Source: Actinomadura macra NBRC 14102
GTDB taxonomy: Bacteria; Actinomycetota; Actinomycetes; Streptosporangiales; Streptosporangiaceae
Assembly (NCBI RefSeq): GCF_001552215.1
Contig: NZ_BCQT01000020.1
Location: 62,001-126,000 of the forward strand
Direction of reading: 5' to 3'
DNA length: 64,000 nucleotides
The position numbers were made by a program, and so were the translations under genes. Positions 27,150 through 34,869 of this stretch are shown piece after piece. The notes below the pieces were generated by a model, which was not told the origin of the DNA, did no database searches, and saw only the letters and a program-made list of their open reading frames with translations. Numbering within the stretch: the stretch's first letter is position 1; every line of letters starts with the position of its first letter.

Positions 27150-27937
27150 TGGGCCAGTCCCTTCCGCCAACCGAACGCCAGCTTGTCGATCGCCGCGAAC
27201 GCCATGCTGACCAGCACCCCCAGCAGGCCCGCCACCAGCGTGGCGGCGTACACCAGGTCCAGGTTGGTGGCGCTGGTGCTTTTCACCAGGATGTAGCCGC
27301 CGATGCCGGACCCGTTGCCGATCAGCAGCTCCGCGCTCACCGCGACGATGAGGCCGATGGAGGCGGCGACCCTGACACCGGTGAAGACGAATGGCAGCGC
27401 GCTGGGCAGCCTGATCTTGGCGATGATGCCCAGCGGGGAGATGTGCAGGGTACGGGCCGTCTGCACCGCCACCGCCTCCACCGCCCGCACCCCGTAGATC
27501 GTGTTGAACAAAATCGGCCACAGGCACGCCACCGCCACCGTGAGCGACAGCGGCAGCATGCCCGAGCCCAGCAGCAGCACCAGCAGCGGCCCCACCGCGA
27601 TCGAGGGAAGCGGGCGCAACAGCTCCACCGTGGGCTCGAACATGACGAACACCCTGGTGATCGCCCCCATGAGCCCGCCCAGCACGACGCCGACGGCGGT
27701 GGCGATCCCCACCCCCAGCATCCATTCCCGCAGGGTGAAGAAGACCTGCTCGAGGAACTCGCCGTCGGCCAGCAGACCGCCCGCCCGCTCCAGCACGGCG
27801 CTGGGCAGCGGGACGCCCGCGGCGGTGATCACCCCGCCGCGCACCAGCGCCTCGGCCAGGACTCCGGCGCCGACGACCCCAGCCACGCCGAGCGCGGCGC
27901 GCGCCCTGCCGCCGATGTCCTCCCTGATGAGCCGCAT
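27146..27937 (-). CDS. ABC transporter permease 1 (SsuC/TauC-like)
   Basis: A 263-aa inner-membrane permease with about six helices (for example GVGIATAVGVVLGGLMGAIT and GLIVAVSAELLIG) and the EAA-type loop ARTLHISPLGIIAKIRLPSA. It lies 3 bp after the binding-protein stop and overlaps permease 2. Together with 25442-28909 it forms a complete importer of the family that takes up sulfonates, nitrate, aromatic acids or pyrimidine precursors. Confidence 0.92.
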   Translation of the reverse strand: MRLIREDIGGRARAALGVAGVVGAGVLAEALVRGGVITAAGVPLPSAVLERAGGLLADGEFLEQVFFTLREWMLGVGIATAVGVVLGGLMGAITRVFVMFEPTVELLRPLPSIAVGPLLVLLLGSGMLPLSLTVAVACLWPILFNTIYGVRAVEAVAVQTARTLHISPLGIIAKIRLPSALPFVFTGVRVAASIGLIVAVSAELLIGNGSGIGGYILVKSTSATNLDLVYAATLVAGLLGVLVSMAFAAIDKLAFGWRKGLAQ

Positions 27938-27940
27938 CCC

Positions 27941-28909
27941 TCAGCCCTTGCCAGGGACAAAGGTGTACTCGGACGCGCGGTACCCCTTCTTGACGAGCCC
28001 GAGCCGGATCAGCGTGTCGGCGACCCGCTGCAGCTTCTCCACCGAGTTCTCCGACTCGAAGATCGGCAGCCTCATCACCTCGGCCGCCTCCTTCGAGGTG
28101 TTGGACACCGACGGGATCCACGCGCGGAACTCGGCCTCCTTGGAGCTCATGTCCTTCGACGCGGCGTTGATCGCCCGCTGCACGGCCTCGGTGGTCCGGG
28201 GACTGGTCTTGGCGAACATTGTGCTGATCACGAACGTGGCCGCGGGCAGCGCCCGGTTCGGGCCGTTGGTGAGGTCGACGACCGGCCGCAGGCGCTCCTT
28301 CCGCGCCGCGGTGGCGAACGGCTCGGGCAGGTATCCCGCCTGGATGGACCCGCTCTTGACGCCATTGATCATTTCTGGGAAGGGCACCTCGACCCACTTG
28401 GGCTTCACGTTGAGGCCCATGGAGGTCGCTAGGTTCTTGAATGTGACGTCGCCGATGTTGTTGACGGTGTTGACGCCGATGGTCTTTCCGTCGAGCCCGT
28501 TGATGTCCTTGATGGGTGAATCCGGCTTCACGAAGATCGTGTTGGTGCCGGGGCCGAGGCTCGAGGTGATCGCGATCGTCTTGATCGGGGCGCCCTTGTC
28601 ACTGGCGATGGAGGAGCTGATCGAGTTCGAGAAGCTGACCTCGAGCTCGTTCGAGACGACTTTCTGGACGCCCACCGGGCCGCCCTGGATGGGCTGGAGG
28701 GTGACATTCAGCCCCTCTTTCTTGAAGAATCCCTTCTGATCGGCCCAATAGACGGCCGCGTAGTCAGCGAGGGGGAGCACGCCGATCTTGATGTCGGTCT
28801 TCTCGAGTCCACTGCCGCCGTTGGAGCCGCCGTCCGAGCCGCCGCAGCCCGAAGCCGCCAGGCCCATCGTCGCGACCATCGCCGCAGCAACCCAACGTTT
28901 GAACCTCAT
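27941..28909 (-). CDS. ABC transporter substrate-binding lipoprotein (NMT1/TauA-like)
   Basis: A 322-aa lipoprotein. The signal peptide ends at LAASGCGG, where Cys is lipidated, then a Gly/Ser linker. The two-lobe binding fold shows KIGVLPLADYAAVYWADQKG, FFKKEGLNVTL, IKDINGLDGKTIGVN and GSIQAGYLPEPFATAA, typical of SsuA/TauA/NMT1 proteins. It should capture the imported compound for the catabolic operon. It is the first gene of the importer operon, divergent from the MarR gene across a 252-bp control region. Confidence 0.92.
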   Translation of the reverse strand: MRFKRWVAAAMVATMGLAASGCGGSDGGSNGGSGLEKTDIKIGVLPLADYAAVYWADQKGFFKKEGLNVTLQPIQGGPVGVQKVVSNELEVSFSNSISSSIASDKGAPIKTIAITSSLGPGTNTIFVKPDSPIKDINGLDGKTIGVNTVNNIGDVTFKNLATSMGLNVKPKWVEVPFPEMINGVKSGSIQAGYLPEPFATAARKERLRPVVDLTNGPNRALPAATFVISTMFAKTSPRTTEAVQRAINAASKDMSSKEAEFRAWIPSVSNTSKEAAEVMRLPIFESENSVEKLQRVADTLIRLGLVKKGYRASEYTFVPGKG

Positions 28910-28943
28910 GGAGTGCTCCTGCCGGAACGGAGGGGAATATCGC

Positions 28944-28967
28944 CTGATCAGGGCTCTGATCAGGGCT
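28944..28967. repeat. Perfect 12-bp tandem repeat in ABC/MarR control region
   Basis: CTGATCAGGGCT occurs twice head to tail (28944-28955, 28956-28967), each copy containing the palindrome TGATCA. It lies 35-60 bp upstream of the binding-protein start. It could be a regulator site for the importer operon. Nearby, CTAAGCAGCCTTACCGCTAAG (about 28973-28993) has CTAAG at both ends. Confidence 0.5.
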
Positions 28968-29161
28968 AGAGTCTAAGCAGCCTTACCGCTAAGATGTCAA
29001 GACCTAACTATTTTCCGCAGAGCGTGCGGCTCCGGGTCATCGTCGGCACCGATGCCAAGAACGCCTCTCAAACCCCATATACTCCTGATGCCAGCAGCGT
29101 GGAGGCGCCCGCCGGTGGCCCCTGCCGGTCGGCGCGTTCCCTCACCGCTTAGGAGATTTCT

Positions 29162-29710
29162 GTGACGTCTCGGCACCCGTCCGCGGACCTTGTCGACCTC
29201 ATCGTTGAGCAGTGGGGCCGGGAGCGGCCCGACCTCGACACGGGCAGCATCAGGGTGCTGGGACGCCTCCACCGCTGCGATCTGCGCTACCAGGCGCTGG
29301 TGTCGGAGGTACTGGGCCGCTACAACCTCACCACGGCCGCGTTCGACGTCCTGGCGTCCCTGCGCCGCAGCGGACCGACCTACCGGCGCACGGCCGGCGA
29401 GCTGGCGCAGATCGGGCTGATCACCACGGGCGGGCTGACCCAGCGCATCGATCGGCTGGTGAGCGCCGGGCTCGTGCGGCGCACCAAGGACGAGAACGAC
29501 CGGCGCATCGTCTACATCGAGCTGACCAAGAAGGGGCACGAGCTGATCGACCGGGTGGTGGAGATCCACTTCAGCGCCCAGGAGCGGATGCTCTCCGCTC
29601 TGAGCCGACCCGAGCGCCTCCAACTCGGCCGCCTGCTGGCCAGGCTTGAGGTCTCCCTGGAGGTCTTCGAACATCTCCGCGACGAAGAGGAAGCGCACTC
29701 CGGAGCCTGA
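29162..29710 (+). CDS. MarR-family transcriptional regulator
   Basis: A 182-aa winged-helix regulator: SEVLGRYNLTTAAFDVLASL, LAQIGLITTGGLTQRIDRLV (recognition region) and the wing RRTKDENDRRIVYIELTKKG. It starts with GTG after AGGAG. MarR proteins usually repress divergent catabolic or transport genes and release DNA on binding an aromatic ligand, which suits its place between the importer and the pathway. The binding site is not proven; see the repeats at 28944-28993. Confidence 0.92.
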   Translation: MTSRHPSADLVDLIVEQWGRERPDLDTGSIRVLGRLHRCDLRYQALVSEVLGRYNLTTAAFDVLASLRRSGPTYRRTAGELAQIGLITTGGLTQRIDRLVSAGLVRRTKDENDRRIVYIELTKKGHELIDRVVEIHFSAQERMLSALSRPERLQLGRLLARLEVSLEVFEHLRDEEEAHSGA

Positions 29711-30043
29711 CCAGGCTACTGCCGGCCGTCCCCGGTGTTGCGGACGCTCGGCAAGCTGTGCCACCGGCTGTCGGTCGTGCCGGCCACGGCGCATGCGTGG
29801 GAGTTCTGGTGGAGGGCAAGGCCGAGACGTCCGGTCCAGTGCTGGGCGGCGCCGGAGAGGCCGGCCTGTCGTGAGCCGTGCAGACGACGTACCGTTCGGC
29901 GGGTGCGGATTGGGTGAGTTGACGGCCGCGCTGATGGGGTCACGCGTCTGTAGGGAAGGGGCATAACAACCTGGTTTGCCGCTGCGGAGACTCTGGAGCG
30001 CCGCGGGTTGGGTGCAGGCCCTGATCCCTGGAAGGTGAGGGGC

Positions 30044-30325
30044 TATGGCACCCAAGGAAGTGTTCCGCTGAGCTGCGTGAACGCGCGGTCCGGATGGTTT
30101 TGAGCTACGTGAGAAGACCGGGACGATCGCCTGGGTCGCCGACGCCGAACGAGGCTGGCACGCCGCCAAAGTGGAGGACATCGCCACGGCCTCCGGCGTG
30201 AGCGCCGCCACCGCCTACAACCACTTCAGGACCAAGCACTCCCTAATCGGCTCCGCCTACGCGCCAGTCCTGAACTGGCTGATCGAGGCGGCAGCCGCGC
30301 GATCAAGAGCGGAAACCCGCCCATA
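30044..30325 (+). pseudogene. Relics of an IS3 OrfA start and a TetR regulator
   Basis: The stretch 29711-30506 has no intact gene. At 30044 the beginning of an IS3-type OrfA is visible in two frames (MAPKEVFR, then ELRERAVRMVL). From about 30170 the phrase VEDIATASGVSAATAYNHFR followed by TKHSLIG is the helix-turn-helix of a TetR regulator, with no full-length frame around it. Both are dead fragments bordering the stress island. Confidence 0.6.
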
Positions 30326-30506
30326 GCCGCCGTCAGGCAGCACATCGAACAGGGCCACGGCCGCCTCCAGCAGGGCGGTGCGAGTGCGCAGCCTCTTGGT
30401 CTGGGCGCTGATCGTGGAGAGAGCTGCCAGGCCGAGGGCCTAGCTGGCGCTGTCCAGGCTCGACAGCAGTGCCGCGACCACCGCTCATCTCACTCCCGAC
30501 GGCCGG

Positions 30507-32099
30507 TCACCGGTTCAGGCGCTCGAACGCCAGGCGGACGGCCATCGCGCCCTCTCCCACTGCCGAGGCGACCCGCTTGATCGAGCCGCTCCGCACGTCG
30601 CCGGCGGCCAGCACGCCGGGCAGGCTGGTCTCCAACGGCAGGGCCTGCGGGCCGCCGGTGCGCACGTATCCCTTGTCGTCGAGGTCGACCGTGCCGGACA
30701 ACCAGGCGACGCAGGGGTCGGCTCCGATGAAGACGAACAATGCGCGCACCTTGAAGCGGCGGATTTCACCGGTCCGCTTGTTCTCTGTAACGACTTCCTC
30801 CAAGAGATCGTGACCGTGCACTTCACGGATCTCGGTGCGCAGGAAGACGTCGATTGCGGGGCAATGCTCGATCCGATCGACGAGGTAGCGTGACATGTTC
30901 TCGCCGAGCTCCGCGCCCCGGACGAAGAGCAACACACGGGAGGCGTACCGGGCCAGGAACACGGCCGCCTGACCAGCCGAGTTGCCGCCCCCGACGATAG
31001 CCACCGGCACGTGCCGGCACTGCAGCGCCTCGACCTGGGTCGCCGCGAAGTACACGCCGGCGCCGTCGAAGTCGTCCAGGTGCGGGACGTCCAGTCGGCG
31101 ATAGCGGGCGCCAGTCGCGATGACGACCGTACGGCCGGACAGCTGCCCGCCTCCGCCGAGGTCGACGATGTACCGGCCGTTGCCCGCCCGCAACGCCATG
31201 GCGTCGCCGGGCACGCGGAGCTTCGCTCCGAATTTCCCGGCCTGGATGACCGCTCGTTCGGCCAGCTCCGTGCCCGAGATGCCGGTGGGGAAACCGAGGT
31301 AGTTCTCGATCTTGGACGACGTGCCGGCCTGTCCACCGGTGGCGATGGCATCGACGACCATCGTGTCCAGGCCCTCCGAGGAGCCGTACACGGCCGCGGC
31401 CAGCCCGGCTGGGCCCGCGCCGATGACGAGCATGTCGTGTGCCGAGGAGGCCGGTGCCGGTGGCGGCGGCCCGAGCAGCCGGGGGAGTTCGTCATCTCCC
31501 GGATTGCGGAGCACCCGCTCACCGGACAGGATCACGACGGGTGTCTGCGACACCGGGACTCCGAGCTCCCTGAGCAGCGATTCGGCGTCCTTGTCATCCT
31601 CGACGTCGATCCATCGGTGCGGCAGCCGGTTGCGCACGGCGAAGTCGCGCAGTCGCCGGGAGCGGGGAGAGAACCGCGAGCCGATGATCCGCAGCCCGGC
31701 GCCCTGCTCGATGAGCAGGGAGCGGCGGATGAGGAACGCGCGCAGGACGAGGTCGCCGAACCAGGGTTCCCGGCCGGCCAACTCGCGCAGCCGTCGCGGC
31801 GGCACCGCGATCACCTCGCCGGGCTCCTCGACGCGGGCGGTGACGAACGCGGGCTGACCGGTCAGCAGGCCGAGCTCGCCGAGGAAGCGTCCGGACCCGT
31901 GCATGCGAATGACTTCGCCCTTGTCGAGCATCGCCACCGTCCCGGCCACGAGCAGGAAGAAGTCGTAGTCGCGGTCCCCGTCCGAGAAGAGGACGTCGCC
32001 GCCGCGGGTCAGACGTCGTTCCCCATATGCCGCGACCAGTCCGATCTGCTCCCGGTCGAGTCGGGGGTAGGCGCCGTACAGATCAGGTGTCTCTTTCAA
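30507..32099 (-). CDS. cNMP-binding / thioredoxin-reductase-like flavoprotein
   Basis: A 530-aa three-part protein. Residues about 10-125 form a cyclic-nucleotide-binding (CRP-like) domain (GRFLGELGLLTGQPAFVTAR). Residues 140-215 look like a thioredoxin/glutaredoxin-like linker domain. From 222 to the end is a TrxR-type FAD/NAD(P)H module with VIGAGPAGLAAAVYGS, GTSSKIENYLGFPTGI, AIVGGGNSAGQAAVFLA and the C-terminal AAGDVRSGS. The redox Cys-x-x-Cys of thioredoxin reductase (around residue 351) is replaced by FAATQVE, so direct disulfide transfer in the usual way is not possible. It overlaps the thioredoxin gene by 17 bases. It probably senses a nucleotide and passes electrons by a different route. 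Confidence 0.92.
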   Translation of the reverse strand: MKETPDLYGAYPRLDREQIGLVAAYGERRLTRGGDVLFSDGDRDYDFFLLVAGTVAMLDKGEVIRMHGSGRFLGELGLLTGQPAFVTARVEEPGEVIAVPPRRLRELAGREPWFGDLVLRAFLIRRSLLIEQGAGLRIIGSRFSPRSRRLRDFAVRNRLPHRWIDVEDDKDAESLLRELGVPVSQTPVVILSGERVLRNPGDDELPRLLGPPPPAPASSAHDMLVIGAGPAGLAAAVYGSSEGLDTMVVDAIATGGQAGTSSKIENYLGFPTGISGTELAERAVIQAGKFGAKLRVPGDAMALRAGNGRYIVDLGGGGQLSGRTVVIATGARYRRLDVPHLDDFDGAGVYFAATQVEALQCRHVPVAIVGGGNSAGQAAVFLARYASRVLLFVRGAELGENMSRYLVDRIEHCPAIDVFLRTEIREVHGHDLLEEVVTENKRTGEIRRFKVRALFVFIGADPCVAWLSGTVDLDDKGYVRTGGPQALPLETSLPGVLAAGDVRSGSIKRVASAVGEGAMAVRLAFERLNR

Positions 32100-32508
32100 T
32101 GGCTTCCCTCACCCAGGTTCGGAGCGGACCGGGGGGTAGGGCGCCCGCTCTCCGGTCGATCAGCTTCCCGTCACGCATCAGCAGCAGTGTGGGAACGGCA
32201 CGCACGGCGAAGCGCTCCTGGATCTTCGGCGCCCGGTCGATGTCGATCTTCACGACCTTCAGCCGCCCGGCCATCTCGTGGGCGATGCGCTCCAGTACCG
32301 GGCTGACCGTGCGGCACGGCGCGCACCATGTCGCCCACAGATCGACGATGACCGGGACCGAGGAGCGTTCGGCGACCTCGGTGAAATCCTCCTCCCCGGC
32401 GTCCGCGATCCACGGGAGCGGCCGGTGACAATTGCCGCAGACGGGACCGCCGTCGGCGGCGGACGGCACGCGGTTCTTCGTGCCGCAGTGCTCGCAACGG
32501 ACGATCAT
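32083..32508 (-). CDS. Thioredoxin with N-terminal zinc ribbon (TrxC-like)
   Basis: A 141-aa thioredoxin-2 type protein. The N-terminus has two Cys pairs (CEHCG and CGNCH) that bind zinc. The thioredoxin fold has the active site WATWCAPCR and the cis-Pro segment RAVPTLLLM. It should reduce disulfides in stressed proteins. It overlaps the flavoprotein gene at its 3' end and lies 40 bp downstream of hsp20, so the three form a likely stress operon. Confidence 0.94.
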   Translation of the reverse strand: MIVRCEHCGTKNRVPSAADGGPVCGNCHRPLPWIADAGEEDFTEVAERSSVPVIVDLWATWCAPCRTVSPVLERIAHEMAGRLKVVKIDIDRAPKIQERFAVRAVPTLLLMRDGKLIDRRAGALPPGPLRTWVREAIERDT

Positions 32509-32548
32509 CGGCCCCTCCCGGGGGTGTGGGGGATTGCCCGGTGTGGGG

Positions 32549-32998
32549 TCAGCCCTTGACCTCGATGTGGCGATCCTTCTCGGTCGTGGCCTTGGCGACC
32601 GTCACGGTGAGCACGCCGTCGCTGAGGTTCGCCTCGACCCGCTCGGCGTCGATGTCACCGGGCAGGTACACGCGGTACTCGAACCGGCCGGTGCGCCGCT
32701 GCTTGCGATGCCGCAGCCCACGACTCTCCCCTTCCTTGACCTCCCCTGTGATGGTCAGTTCCCGGTCGTGCAGCGATACGTCGATCTCGTCCTTCTTCAG
32801 GCCGGGAAGTTCGGTCTCGATCACGTAGGCGTCTTCGGTCTCGCTCACGTCCGCCGCCGGCGCCCAGGGCATCTCCGTAGCGGTACCGGCGAAGGCCGCG
32901 TTGACCAGCTGTTCCATCTGCTCGTAGAGGGGGTCGAACGCTCGCGGCCTCTGGGTGAGCATCGTGTCTCCGGGACGACGGATGCTGGGCAGTGCCAT
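32549..32998 (-). CDS. Hsp20-family small heat-shock protein
   Basis: A 149-aa small heat-shock protein. The alpha-crystallin domain covers about residues 48-140, starting AADVSETEDAYVIETELPG, with the ELTITGEV strand and the conserved LSDGVLTVTVAK. It holds unfolding proteins for refolding by the DnaK/ClpB system encoded nearby. The 103-bp gap to the antiporter upstream contains its promoter. No HspR-type (HAIR) or CIRCE element was spotted there. Confidence 0.93.
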   Translation of the reverse strand: MALPSIRRPGDTMLTQRPRAFDPLYEQMEQLVNAAFAGTATEMPWAPAADVSETEDAYVIETELPGLKKDEIDVSLHDRELTITGEVKEGESRGLRHRKQRRTGRFEYRVYLPGDIDAERVEANLSDGVLTVTVAKATTEKDRHIEVKG

Positions 32999-33101
32999 GT
33001 TCTGATCCTCTCGTTGGACGTTCCCTCAATGGGACTTTGCCCGTTCGGCCGGAGTGGCACATCCTCAGAGTTGACAGGTCTGGGACGCGCGTGACTCCCT
33101 G

Positions 33102-34676
33102 TCAGCCGACTTCCCGGATGTCGGGGTCCTCGAGATCGAGCCACCGGTCCACGGCTCGCAGGACCTCGGCACTGATCTCTCCTTGGGAGTAGAGCCGGCG
33201 CAGCTTCTCGCGCTGCGTTCGCACCAGTTCGCGGCGGAGGCCGAGGACGTCGGTGACCTCCTCGTCGAGGTCCTCGCCGGATTCGGTGCGGATCTGGTTG
33301 AGGAGCTCCTCGTACAACTGGCGGAAGGTCCTGGCGGTGCGATCGTCGACGCCGCCGCTCTCGATGATCTCGTCGAGCCGCGCCAGTGCGGCTTCCACCA
33401 CGGCCTTCCGCGTCTCCTGGTACTCGATCCGGGCACGGTCGGACTCGGCCAGGCCGAGCCGCCTCAGGAGGCCGGGCAGCGGGGCCGCACACCCGATCAG
33501 GGTGATGAACACGACGGCGCCGATCACGAAGAGCCGCTCGCCGCGTCGTTCCGGTGGCAGGCCCGGCGCCGACACCGGAAGGGAGAGCACGATCGCCAGT
33601 GAGATCGCGCCCCGCATGCCGCTCCAGCCGATGACGAGCCGGTGGCGCCAGGGCAGGTGGTCGAAAGCGATGTGCCTGCCGGGCAGGTACCGGGAGAGCG
33701 GGAAGACGAGCTGTGTCCAGGCCAGCCGCAGGGCCACGACGACGGCCGTGACGGCGGCCGCGCCGAGGATCGCCGACGACCATGCCGCGCCGGTCAGGTC
33801 GCGCACGATGACGCGTGCCGCAAGGCCGAGCAGCACGAACAACGCCGACTCCAGGAGGAAGACCAGCACCTGCCAGAACAGCTGCCCGGGCAGCCTGGAC
33901 GCCGGCTGGAGCAGGCCCTCTCCGCGGGTGCCGAGATAGAAGCCCGCGCAGACGGTGGCGAGCACCCCGGAGAAGCCGAGTTCGTCGGCCGGAACGAACG
34001 CGAGGTACGGCGTCAGCAGGGACACGACGATCTGGCTGCCGGGATCGCGGATCCGGCGGCGGAGGCGGGACGCGATGAAACCCACCGCCAAGCCGTACGC
34101 GACGCCGCCGGCGGTCACCTCGGCCAGCCGCGCGATGCCGTGGCCGATGCTGAAGGGCGCCGTCAGCGCCTCGACGGCCAGCACGAAGGCGGTGAGCGCG
34201 ACGGCGTCGTTGATGAGGTTCTCCCCTTCGACGATGGTCACGATCCGGCCCGGCGCGTTCAGCCGCTTCATGATCGAGATCGCGGCCACGGGGTCGGTGG
34301 GGGCGACGGCGGCACCGAGGGCGATGGCCGCCGCCCATCCCAGGTCGGGCAGGATCCAACGCAGGACCGCGGCAACGGCGAAGGTGGTCACCGTCGTCAG
34401 GCCGATCGCAAGCGCCGTGATCGGAACGGCGTCCGCCTTCGCCTCGCGCGGGGCGCTGAAGAAGGCGGCGTAGTAGACGAGCGGGGGCAGGAAGCCCAGA
34501 AGCACCACGTCCGGTGGCGGCTCGATCTCGGGCATCCCAGGCAGGAACGCTGCCGCTGCCCCGAGCACGACGAGGAGGATGGCGTCGGGCACTCCTATAC
34601 GCGCGGCCAGGGTCCGGGAGAGCAGTACCACGGCCGTGATGGCTAGGCCAGCGATGAACAGGGATTCCGGACCCAT
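33102..34676 (-). CDS. CPA1-family Na+/H+ antiporter
   Basis: A 524-aa membrane protein with about 12 helices. The ion-translocation region APTDPVAAISIM, the VEGENLINDAVALTAFVLAV segment and WSGMRGAISLAIVLSLP are typical NhaP/NhaP2-type motifs. The last ~120 residues are a charged cytoplasmic tail. It exchanges Na+ or K+ for protons to control internal pH. Its place in the stress island parallels the cation/proton antiporter gene of proteobacterial heat-tolerance islands. Confidence 0.92.
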   Translation of the reverse strand: MGPESLFIAGLAITAVVLLSRTLAARIGVPDAILLVVLGAAAAFLPGMPEIEPPPDVVLLGFLPPLVYYAAFFSAPREAKADAVPITALAIGLTTVTTFAVAAVLRWILPDLGWAAAIALGAAVAPTDPVAAISIMKRLNAPGRIVTIVEGENLINDAVALTAFVLAVEALTAPFSIGHGIARLAEVTAGGVAYGLAVGFIASRLRRRIRDPGSQIVVSLLTPYLAFVPADELGFSGVLATVCAGFYLGTRGEGLLQPASRLPGQLFWQVLVFLLESALFVLLGLAARVIVRDLTGAAWSSAILGAAAVTAVVVALRLAWTQLVFPLSRYLPGRHIAFDHLPWRHRLVIGWSGMRGAISLAIVLSLPVSAPGLPPERRGERLFVIGAVVFITLIGCAAPLPGLLRRLGLAESDRARIEYQETRKAVVEAALARLDEIIESGGVDDRTARTFRQLYEELLNQIRTESGEDLDEEVTDVLGLRRELVRTQREKLRRLYSQGEISAEVLRAVDRWLDLEDPDIREVG

Positions 34677-34869
34677 GATCGCGGCCTTCCCTGAAGAGGC
34701 CTGCCCAGCCGAAGACGAAGGTAGGGAATGTACAAGCGGAACCCATTCTCCGGCGACACCGCCCGGCCACCTCGAGGGTGCTCAGCGGCGGCGGCTACCC
34801 GTACTGAGGAAGCTTCTTGCGTCCGAAGCGATCGGTGAGCTGGCCGAGAGAAGCGTGCCGTGGACTGGC

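Noticed and set aside
27150-28397. Extension of the permease 2 frame upstream of 27149
   Set aside because: The added part is Arg/Gly-rich and overlaps permease 1 and the binding protein on the same strand in another frame. The GTG at 27149 with a 4-base overlap explains the start.
32845-34770. 641-aa minus-strand frame overlapping the antiporter and Hsp20
   Set aside because: It is out-of-frame shadow coding on the same strand as two recognisable genes and is Arg/Pro-rich without motifs.
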